A stretch of DNA of 64,000 bases from positions 744,001 to 808,000 of the forward strand of contig JAJTUP010000005.1 in the NCBI GenBank assembly GCA_021399435.1, given 5' to 3'. Positions 45,668 to 54,537 of the stretch are shown here, piece after piece (position 1 is the stretch's first letter; each line of letters opens with the position of its first letter). This stretch comes from Diaporthe sp. PMI_573 (taxonomy: Eukaryota > Ascomycota > Sordariomycetes > Diaporthales > Diaporthaceae). A program made the position numbers and the translations under genes. The notes beneath the pieces were generated by a model. That model ran no database searches. It was not told the DNA's origin and saw only the letters and a program-made list of their open reading frames with translations.

Positions 45668-46659
45668 GGGCCACTTGTAACTCAAAGCATTGGCAGCATG
45701 GACATCAGAAAACATGGAGCCATCATCTGTAAATGGCCGAGAAATAAAGTATCTCTAGCAGCGACCGAAACATCATGTTCTTCGGGAGGGCATATTGTCT
45801 TGCCGTGCGAAGCTGCCTTGGAAGAGTAGCTGTCCGGGAAACTGGCCGTATATGACAGTAGCGACTTTTCCTCTCTCTGTCAGTTGAATTGAAAGCCAGC
45901 ATACAGCATAATACCTTGAAGAAGATCGAGAGGAAAACAAGGCGACCAGCACGTGCCACCAATTGATGCTGCATGGGCACTCTGTCAAGTACCGTGACTT
46001 TTGGAGGGTTCAAGGAATCGGGTATGGGCAAGGAGGATTGCCCCGATGAGATGCTGTCTTTTACTAATACTAACTTGAAGAGTATAAGTTGAAACTTAGT
46101 CACATGAGGCTAGTTCGGATACTATATACCGACAACAAAGAATATAGGCGTAGCTCGCTGCAGATCCGCTAACTAGGAATTAGCAATTCGGCGCGCTCTG
46201 AAGAGGTCTTTAGTAGTTAGCGGCAGAACGCAAGTGAAATAGCGAGTACAGGCTATTTACCATCTCGCCTGGTATTTCCTATCCCTAGGTTTTTAACAAG
46301 ATCTCTCTTATCTTGAACGATGGTGAGAGCCAGTAGGGTAGTGGAGCCCTCTGGCTGTGGCTGATATCGAGCCCACCTGAGCCGCTGAGGGGTGAATGTC
46401 AATTGGTGTTGATTTTCTCCATGAGCCGAACAATGGGGTTTAAGGGGGAACGAAGTTTTCTTCACAAGATTGAAACTGGTCCAGTGCACAGATCCACCCC
46501 TTTCCACTTCCGTCTTCCTTCCCCCCAACCTCCAACATGTTAACTCAGAGAGGAGCCATCGCCATCTTTTTGGATTTCCGCATCAGCAGGAATTTGTGAT
46601 GGCTTACGAGTCGCTCTCATACCTCGACTTCACAGACGAACCCCCAGGTCACCGAAAGA
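45668..46659. other. Intergenic with aldehyde dehydrogenase relic; upstream region of the ankyrin gene
   Basis: Apart from the relic at about 45997-46098, nothing is recognised. The final ~300 bp are probably the promoter and leader of the ankyrin gene. Confidence 0.45.
45997..46098 (+). pseudogene. Partial duplicate of the aldehyde dehydrogenase 3' end
   Basis: About 100 bp closely match 44209-44304 of the upstream dehydrogenase in the same orientation. Shared stretches include GGTTCAAGGAATC, GGTATGGGCAAGGAGGA and GATGAGATG(T/C)TGTCTTTTAC. They cover the codons for GGFKESGMGKEE to the stop region, with scattered substitutions and a small insertion near the end. No further dehydrogenase sequence is seen upstream of it, so it is the stub of a lost second copy or a partial duplication. 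Confidence 0.8.
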
Positions 46660-49600
46660 ATGATGTCGCCAATCAAAACCATTCACGTCCATCTGTTCGT
46701 GGCCTCTTGTCTTCTGGTGACTGTGAGGGCAGCCGATTGGTGGGACGACTTCTCAAACAACCTGGCCACCGACCTGTCACCGCTGCTTGCTCTTTTTGGT
46801 GAACAAGTTACCCAGCAATTTCTGAGCGAATCAACCACGATTTTGGATAACTTGATTTTCGCGATGGCGCCTCTCGGTATTGTCACAGCTGTGGTATCCG
46901 TAATCCGCGTGTGTAGCGGTCCTGCCTTGCGAGCTTTCATCGGCCGAGCGCAGGAAGGAGGAGGGATTGCCGAGGCAGAGCTTTGCTCGTCCACAAGCCG
47001 GGACGTCTGCGAACTGTATCACAGAGGCGCCATTGTCCGGGTATTTGGCCGACCAAAGATTCTCGAAATCATACACGATCCTGCAGCGGACGACTTCTAT
47101 TATCGGTGCGACAGACAAGGCCGGCTGAGGAGACCTCGACATGGCATCTACCTTTCTCAGGAATATTTGGAAGGAAAATCGATCGAAACCTCGCCGTGGG
47201 AAGAAGTCGGTGAGCGGGATGATATCGAGGCGCGGAAGCAGGGGACCGTCAAGTTCGCCCCTAATCCAAACCTCTCTTTCAATATTGGTACCACGAGACG
47301 ACCTCCTTGGGTCTACTTGCTAGCATCGGGACTTGGAGTCGTCACACAGGCCTTCGTCGTTGTCTATGGAGGCCTTGCTACCTACTTTTGGCAGTGGCAA
47401 AAGGACAACGTGTCTCCACCAGAATGGGCGTTCCCGGTAATGACAGGCGGCACGATAAGTCTATGCTGCGGCATGTTCTCTTGTGCCTTTCTCATAGATC
47501 GAAGCACCGAAGAAAGGGTGTTTCGCAAGAGACGCAAAGATCACAAATATGGGGAGACAACGGAGGGTGTCGACAAAACATGTCAGTCGACCATCTATAT
47601 CGTACAACCCGGCAATCAGTCTATCGCCGACCAGACTTACGACGCATTTGCCTTCTCGGATGCATCAAAGCCTTTGAAAGAATACACCACATCTTGGAAA
47701 AGGAAAGATTCGTCCCAACCTGGCGAGCAATTAGGAGTGTGGTTTTCGATTGGGTTGACCATAATTGGATTCGGTCTCCAGTTTGTCGGGTTAAGGGCCA
47801 TGCATTCATCTGTCTCCATGGTGTTCTTGATTGCGATACTAGTTATGAGTATCATGCGCTCAGTGTTGCGCACAGGGCGATTGAAAAAGGAACAGAACCT
47901 GCTCCGGAACCGCCCCGATGAGGTCGAGGGCCACGAGCTGGACTGGTTGGCGATAGAAATGACCTATGGAGGAATTCATAAGGATGACGGTCCATGGTTT
48001 CTCGTTAGCGGCCCGTCGCTGCAGGTCGACCTCGACATGGACATTTCGAGGGATGATGGGCGAGGCAGCACCAGGCCAAGTAACCGGGACAGCTCTTTGG
48101 CATCCGTGAGCCCCATGCAATCCGTCAGCACTTTGCCATATTTCAGCCCTTTGGCATCTGTTGAGGTTGAGGAGGAAAGAGAGAACGGATGGGCTCTTCT
48201 ATGCGCTTTTAAGGATTCTAATACTGATGAACGACCTCACGAGAAGGAGAGAGAGAAGATCTTGAGGTTGGCCGAGGCAAACTGGATGTCCAAGGCGGGT
48301 TGGCTATCGAAGCCCGAGTATTTTTCAGGCTCATTTCAGGGTCTTCAGCCACGCACTGCTGAAAGACTGTTCTTCTACCGCTCTCGACTTGCTGAATTGA
48401 CGAGCCAATCAGCCATCAACAACAAGTCGAAAGGACCTGCGGACTGGGGTGATCGACTTGTTCCCTTACGACGACAAGCCCAGCATCTCAAAACAGCCAT
48501 CGAAGCCAGCTCTCAGATTCTCTTCACCCATTGCGAGATCAATGACAGATGGAAAAGGGCAAGATCATTGGCATTCAGTCTCAATGTTATGGTCCCCTCC
48601 CCGGGAAACTCTCCAGACTCTCAAGTCCACATATTCGTTCGACAGTCAGATTCGAACAGTGAACAGACATGGGAAGTTGATCGCAATTCTCTTGAAGCAG
48701 TTCTCAGCCTTTGGAATTGGTCAATAGTTTCAGATCACAAGCTCGAAGAGGAAGACGAGGCTGGCCTCAAGATATCCATGGCATCAGAAGTGCCAAAGGC
48801 GAGAGTCATTGCCGTTGGAGACTCAGAAAAGGAACTCATTTCTGCTCAAAATGAGTTGGATACTTGGTCAAATGGGTTGTTTGCGTTCACAACGAGCCAG
48901 ACCTGGGAATTGAAGCCCGGCGACAACCCTTTCGGTGCAATTACAGTCTGGAAAATGACTGATGATAACAAAAGTCTCGAACCCCAACTTCGTCGTTACA
49001 ACTTGACGAAACAGCTTATTCGTCTATTTGGTTGGCCAGGAACCACCGGCAACCCTTCAAACAAAACGTCAGCATTGGCAGTGGCGGTCAAGCTTTCCGT
49101 CCCCACTCTATGTGCTCAGGAAGTCTATCAACATTTCATTGGCGCAATGGCGACTACACTCGATTCAATTGGCGGTATTACTAAACCTCGAGTGGAAGAC
49201 AGTACCAGAATCTATCTGACCAATGATGTAATATCTCGACTTGCGGATTCAGTCGTTTCAAGCGGCCTCGGCTCACACCAGGACGCATACTCAATTCTGA
49301 TCCCAATACTGAGCCGTCGATCAAAGCTTCCCGTACCCACCGCGATCCTCCCAAAGGTTTACAACATCGCCAAAGAGAGCATGCTGGCAGGGCGATTCGA
49401 GGAGGCCGAGAAAAATCTGAAATGGGCGCGTCAAGTCAGTCTCCAAGCGCATGCTCAGCAACATAAGGACTCAAGCTTGAGGACAGCTACCCTAGAGCTG
49501 GCAGAATTTTATCGATACACCTGGCGAGCAAGCCTTCTGGAGAAAAATTGTGAGAAGAGAAGAAAAGTTCGAGATGTCGGCCGCCGAGGCGCTTCCTGGT

Positions 49601-51312
49601 TGAGAGACATTACGCATTCGAAGCCTTCTCAGCCATGCCCGGACGAAATCAGAGAGATGGTGGGTCGTCGATATACCAAATTGTCTGAAGAGTGTAACAT
49701 TCAGATCATCCAATCTGACTCCCCAGCCTCTGAGGTCGTCCAGTTCTTGTTCACAAATGACCTATCTCTGTGCCTTGCGCTCATAGCCGAGGACTTCAGG
49801 TTCGAGGACGAGAACCGTCGCACAGTGCTTTCATGGGCTGCTGAGAGGGGCTGCCTAAAGACGGTCGAGTCGTCCCTGGCGGTTGACTCTCAAGTAGACT
49901 CTGAAGACGAGTCGAAGCGGACGCCACTGAGTTATGCTGCAGAGAATGGACACATCGATGTGGTTCGCATGTTGATGCAGCATAACGCTCAGCCCCTCGC
50001 GATTGACTCGAAACGAAGAACGCCACTGTCATACGCGTCACAAAGGGGCCATATAAAAATAATGGATATACTGATGAACCACCGGCCAATGACGGCAGAT
50101 GCCAGAGACGATTTCGGGTGGACGCCATTGCACTGGGCAGCAGAATGCGGAATGCAAGACTCCATCGAGCTGCTGATGGCCAAGCAATTCGACATTGATA
50201 TCCTCGACTACTACGGCCGGACACCCTTGATCGTTGCACTGATAAATCGTCATGAAGAAGCAGCGGCCCAACTGTTGGAAGGAGGCGCCACCTGGAAAAT
50301 GAACATTGGCGGAGAAGAAGCCTGGAAATGGGCATTTTCGAAGGGCCACTGGTCGTGTGGAGAATTCCTTCTCAATCTCGTGAACCAGGAAAGCGATGGC
50401 AGGGAAAGGTTCATTGTGACAATTTTGTACATACCTTGGGAACACCTTCCGTCGACACAGTACTATGCGGCATTTGACCAGGTCCCCTTTGATCCGGAGG
50501 GGCTATACGAATCCAAAGAACGATCAGCACTCGCAATATACGAGCTGACAGACGAAGGTGGTGCGCAGCGCCCGGCACTGGCAACAGCTCACACATTGCT
50601 GAGGGTTCTCGGGAAGCCATATTATCACGAGATATGGGTTTACAAGCTTGACCAAAGAGGAAAGAGGCAGAAATTTTGCCTGGAAGTTTGTGAATCATGC
50701 AGTCTGAGGGACAGGGTCGAGCGTTTGCTGTTTCATCTTGGGACAGAGGTGAAAATCACGGAGCAGATGATCCTGAAAGTTCTGCGGACCTCGCCCCGTA
50801 TTGGACTGTCTGACCAGGAATTAATGGACACGCTCCAGCTTCTTCTTGACCGAGGAGGCAACGACTTCGTTGTCACTTATGAAATGGTGGAAGTTGCGAA
50901 GAACGGCATCATGGCGAAATCCACCCTACCGATACTGCTCAAAAGAGAATGGCAAAATGGGAATTTCTCCACAGATATCCTCGGGGAAATCATGCGCCTC
51001 AGCCGGCCTCATGGCCTGAGAACTATAAAGGAGTACCTCGAGAGCCAAGGCGAAGGGTTCGATGTCGCGGACGGTCTGCTGATTTCAGTGCTCGAGCACG
51101 AGCAGGACGACCAAACCGGCCTGAAGCTTTTGCTCAATTTCCGTAAGAAGGGGGTGACTGCCAAGACACTTTTGGAAGCACTGCAAAAATCACCGACTCG
51201 TGAAGGGGGGTTTGGCGGAATGGGAGGTGATGAAATTGGCGACAATATTCGCCACCTATTTTATCTTCACGATATGGGAGAGGTCTTCAAAATTGAGGGA
51301 TTTGACTCGTAG
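46660..51312 (+). CDS. Large polytopic membrane protein with C-terminal ankyrin repeats (fungal family, function unknown)
   Basis: 1550 residues, single exon. Seen in order: a hydrophobic N-terminus (about 1-24, signal peptide or anchor); the family module LSPLLALFGEQVTQQFLSES, then AMAPLGIVTAVVSVIRV (first membrane helix, about 68-85); DVCELYHRGAIVRVFGRP; membrane helices at about 211-233, 246-268, 357-380 and 386-403; a long soluble region; and four to five ankyrin repeats at about 1047-1215 (RTVLSWAAERG, RTPLSYAAENGHIDVVRMLM, WTPLHWAAECG, RTPLIVALINRHEEAA). About 330 further residues are of unknown fold. The family occurs in many Pezizomycotina, often in variable regions near NLR-like genes; its role is unknown. 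The start (ATGATG at 46660) is the first ATG of the frame and directly precedes the hydrophobic segment. No nucleotide-binding P-loop was found. Confidence 0.82.
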   Translation: MMSPIKTIHVHLFVASCLLVTVRAADWWDDFSNNLATDLSPLLALFGEQVTQQFLSESTTILDNLIFAMAPLGIVTAVVSVIRVCSGPALRAFIGRAQEGGGIAEAELCSSTSRDVCELYHRGAIVRVFGRPKILEIIHDPAADDFYYRCDRQGRLRRPRHGIYLSQEYLEGKSIETSPWEEVGERDDIEARKQGTVKFAPNPNLSFNIGTTRRPPWVYLLASGLGVVTQAFVVVYGGLATYFWQWQKDNVSPPEWAFPVMTGGTISLCCGMFSCAFLIDRSTEERVFRKRRKDHKYGETTEGVDKTCQSTIYIVQPGNQSIADQTYDAFAFSDASKPLKEYTTSWKRKDSSQPGEQLGVWFSIGLTIIGFGLQFVGLRAMHSSVSMVFLIAILVMSIMRSVLRTGRLKKEQNLLRNRPDEVEGHELDWLAIEMTYGGIHKDDGPWFLVSGPSLQVDLDMDISRDDGRGSTRPSNRDSSLASVSPMQSVSTLPYFSPLASVEVEEERENGWALLCAFKDSNTDERPHEKEREKILRLAEANWMSKAGWLSKPEYFSGSFQGLQPRTAERLFFYRSRLAELTSQSAINNKSKGPADWGDRLVPLRRQAQHLKTAIEASSQILFTHCEINDRWKRARSLAFSLNVMVPSPGNSPDSQVHIFVRQSDSNSEQTWEVDRNSLEAVLSLWNWSIVSDHKLEEEDEAGLKISMASEVPKARVIAVGDSEKELISAQNELDTWSNGLFAFTTSQTWELKPGDNPFGAITVWKMTDDNKSLEPQLRRYNLTKQLIRLFGWPGTTGNPSNKTSALAVAVKLSVPTLCAQEVYQHFIGAMATTLDSIGGITKPRVEDSTRIYLTNDVISRLADSVVSSGLGSHQDAYSILIPILSRRSKLPVPTAILPKVYNIAKESMLAGRFEEAEKNLKWARQVSLQAHAQQHKDSSLRTATLELAEFYRYTWRASLLEKNCEKRRKVRDVGRRGASWLRDITHSKPSQPCPDEIREMVGRRYTKLSEECNIQIIQSDSPASEVVQFLFTNDLSLCLALIAEDFRFEDENRRTVLSWAAERGCLKTVESSLAVDSQVDSEDESKRTPLSYAAENGHIDVVRMLMQHNAQPLAIDSKRRTPLSYASQRGHIKIMDILMNHRPMTADARDDFGWTPLHWAAECGMQDSIELLMAKQFDIDILDYYGRTPLIVALINRHEEAAAQLLEGGATWKMNIGGEEAWKWAFSKGHWSCGEFLLNLVNQESDGRERFIVTILYIPWEHLPSTQYYAAFDQVPFDPEGLYESKERSALAIYELTDEGGAQRPALATAHTLLRVLGKPYYHEIWVYKLDQRGKRQKFCLEVCESCSLRDRVERLLFHLGTEVKITEQMILKVLRTSPRIGLSDQELMDTLQLLLDRGGNDFVVTYEMVEVAKNGIMAKSTLPILLKREWQNGNFSTDILGEIMRLSRPHGLRTIKEYLESQGEGFDVADGLLISVLEHEQDDQTGLKLLLNFRKKGVTAKTLLEALQKSPTREGGFGGMGGDEIGDNIRHLFYLHDMGEVFKIEGFDS

Positions 51313-51888
51313 ATATATTCTCAAATGTTAATCCTAAAGCCTTTCACTTACTCAAAGCCACGCACTACAACCGATGAGGGCTGAGAGGATCCCAAGCTCA
51401 AAGCATCACGAATGAGATCAGCAGCTCCGTGTCGACATGATAATACAGATATCCACATGAACTCAACCACTCCAAAGAGTACTGTCCAGTGGCTACCGCT
51501 TCCGGCTGCCATTTGGTGGCTTCTTCCAATTTCTGAGTCCACAGTGTCCGCATAAACACAGACATCGGCGCTGGCTGAGCAGGTCAGGGTCATGCCATGA
51601 AATTATCGTCACGTTTCTTCCTGGGACGACCTCCCTTTTAATGAATCAACAAAACTATTTCGATGCTTCACGGACAGAATGCAAACCAAAGGTGCCTAAT
51701 AGCAAATTGCCTCCCAATATTACCGCCGCAGGTCTGATCTACCTCAAACATGGCACGCTCTTTGCAGGCAGTGAAAATTTCTTCTTGTTCTCGTCAACGA
51801 TGCCCCAGAATGCCCCAGAACGCCTTGAAAGGCCAACACCAGAAATTTATCACCAGTCGAGGTGCACCGTCGCGGGATCTCATACCCT
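51313..51888. other. Intergenic between two convergent genes
   Basis: This holds the 3' flanks of the ankyrin gene and of the small membrane-protein gene. No conserved frame or repeat is seen. Confidence 0.5.
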
Positions 51889-52597
51889 TCAGACCATCTC
51901 TATGGCCGTCACTGGCGGATTATCTGCCGGAGTAGCTGTTGAGGGTGGTCAGGTAAGTCAGCACAGGCTCGCCTTATTCTTAACACGCATACGCAGCTTG
52001 AGGGGGAGAAAAGAGAAAATAGCACTCACCACGACCGCTCGACTTCTTCCCTCCTCCCCAGCCAAACAGCCCCTTCTTCTTCCCACCAACCACGCCCGCA
52101 GGTATCCACGAGCTGTTGTTACCGGCTCCACCTCCACAACGGGAATCCTCCAGCTCCCCAGCGACAACAGTGACCGAGGACGGCCGGCGCTCCGCAGGCC
52201 GGGACTTAGCCGGCTGAGGCTCCTCCTCCGACCGTCGGCGGTGGTGGCGACGGCCGCACCCATCGTCATCACCATCGAGCATCTCAACCCCTTCATCGTC
52301 ATCGAGTGGTGGCGGTGGAGGTGGTGCTGTCGGTCCCTGCTGCTGCAGTGGGCGGACGTCACCACCGCCGTCTGTCTCGACAGCGAGGTTGTCGTCCACC
52401 TCGGCCTTGAGGCTGCGGCGGGCCTTGTCGTTCTCGAGCTTGGCGCAGTAGAAGAGGGCTACCAGGACGAGGACGAAGACGGCGACGGTGCCGGCTATGA
52501 TGCCGACTACCATGGGTGTCACGGCCCCTTCGTGCTCGCCGCCGCCGAGCGAGTCGTTGTCATTGGGCTGGTTGTTGCAGCTGACGCACTGGGACAT
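51889..52597 (-). CDS. Small single-pass membrane protein, unknown function
   Basis: Model complement(join(51889..51935, 52030..52597)), 204 residues; intron 51936-52029 (GTGAGT..ACAG), phase 1. The 47-nt last exon adds A-TPADNPPVTAIEMV and a stop; without splicing the frame ends in unrelated sequence. Seen: a short polar N-terminus with a CxxC (residues 4-7), a single membrane helix at about 29-52 (VVGIIAGTVAVFVLVLVALFYC) directly followed by KLENDKARR, then a cytosolic tail with acidic (LDDDEGVEMLDGDDD), Arg/His-rich and Gly/Lys-rich patches. The charge distribution (basic after the helix) predicts N-out/C-in. This layout recalls fungal mid2-like or receptor-like small proteins, but no family is recognised. 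Start context agaaATGTCC is good. The long + strand frame across this region (51641-52843) is its antisense shadow. Confidence 0.7.
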
Positions 52598-54537
52598 TTC
52601 TGCGTTCGGTTGGGTGGGTTGGTGATGAGGTCGTTGGTTGCTCGGCAGAGAGTGTTTTTGATATCTAGTTTATGGGCCAGTTCGGCTGGCTTGGATCTGT
52701 TTGGTGCGGTCAATTTTGGGACTCTCAACAATGGGATGAAAGATGAAAAGCTTACCCTCGTGGTGGATGACTTGAAGCCCGGTGTCCCAAGAGCCACTTT
52801 ATCGCAATTGGGAACTGTGACCAAGGGTTGGGCAGTGCGATGATCCAAAGGCTGGTAGATAAACATCCGCAAGAGATGGTGGTGCTCCTGTCAGTGCTGG
52901 CTTGTTCCTTCCTTTTGGCGGTCCAACATGTAGCAACAAGACCTGGCCCAGCAACAATACCCCAGCAAGACTTGTCCGTTTGAATTATAACAATGTGGGT
53001 AAAGGAAGAAAGTCACCTCACAATCCTGCCTCCATTTACCAAAAACAGCCCTCGATCCCGTCCACCATTCTATTTCCAGAGAATCTTTGCGTCACGCTCA
53101 ACCTGGCCACCTCGGCAGTGCACCAAGTCTCTGTGCGACGACGACGAAAATAGAGAGGGGGGAGGATGGACTTTGCTTGGCCTTTCGATAGCGACAAAGA
53201 ACACAACGGTTGCCTCGTCGAGTGAAGATCGGGGAGCACCAGGTACATATTCCCAGCTAGACGGGCTGGCTGCGCTCCTGTCTTGCCTGTCGTCCCATCT
53301 CGCGCTTCCTCCTCGTGGAGAAATCTCACACCCACGCCCTCGCCAAGACCTTTCAGATTACCCTCGAACTCCATCTCCACCAGGAAGGCAGACATGGAGA
53401 AAGAGAGACATGGCTAACACACACAGCACGGTATCTCGCATCCTGCGCTCCCGCCCGCTCCGCGTCACTCGAACCACACAGAATCCCCAAAGTCACCCAA
53501 TTCCTCCCTCCCACAAAACGCCACATTCAACCCAACCAGCCAGCCGTTCGACAAGCTTCAAACAAAGCCATCAACACTGTTTGCGTGTACGCCGGTGGAT
53601 AGGGACGTATACATCAGAGAACTGGAGTTCGTCAAGGCCGCGGGACACAAAGGGTTGGATGTGGGCCGAGGAGACCGGCCGCGTAACACAACCCGTTGGA
53701 GATCTGTACGCCCTCAACCGTCCCCAGCTGCCCTGCTGTGCCATCCTGGGGTCCGCAAAGGGGAATGTGTCTGTCTCTCTCTGTACCCCCTCCACCTGCG
53801 TCCTGACGAGACCCCATCTTGCTCTGCTCGCCCAAAGCTGAAACGCGAGGACTCGGGAGGGGGGGGGGGAACGAGGCAACCAGCAATACGCGCTTAAGAC
53901 AGAACTAGATATCTCGTCCAGGCAGACCGAGATGATCTGTTTCGTTTCGGCTCGCTTGTTCACATGACGGACGCCGGAAACGTGCCTCAAACTATTTCAT
54001 AATACATTGGTATAATGAATCTATTATATAAACCGAATGATCTCCCATCAAACATAACCATCCATTTTACTGATGTAGTACCTCAGAGACACGACCTCCC
54101 GCAGCATCATTCTACCTGGAACCCGTATGCGCTTCCACTGCGAGACAACCTCAGATCGCAACGTCGCACAAAGATCTCGGTGTGCTCGCGTACCAACCCA
54201 TATCATCAGGTCAAGGTGGTTCAGGGCGGCGGACAGCCACAGTATTCTTCCGTGTGCACTCATAGTTACGTGAGGATGATCTTCCCATTTTGCTGCCAAA
54301 GAAAGATGCTCCATCCAGTATGCGCGAACTAAGACCTGCTCATGCGGCTCACAATAACTTGATAATGTACAGGTTCACAATCAATACCACACCACAGCCC
54401 TCCACCACACAGCAAAAGTCCCAAAAAAAAGTCCAAGAAGTAGTGGGTTAGACCAACGTCCCCTAAAGCTTCCTATCCGCCACCCCCTGGCCCATCGTCT
54501 TGCTGCCCAGCCCGGGCCTGCCAGGCAGAGGCTTTCG
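52598..54537. other. Intergenic (about 1.9 kb)
   Basis: This is the promoter of the small membrane-protein gene (about 52600-53200) plus the 3' flank of the GH76 gene. A 282-codon + frame at 52993-53841 has no family motif and a composition like its CT-rich surroundings; it is not called. Confidence 0.5.

Noticed and set aside
51641..52843. 400-codon + frame
   Set aside because: Antisense to the small membrane-protein gene, whose minus-strand read has a membrane helix and a good intron.
52993..53841. 282-codon + frame
   Set aside because: No motif, Ser/Pro/Thr/Arg-rich like its CT-biased promoter context; overlapping frames on the other strand are equally long.
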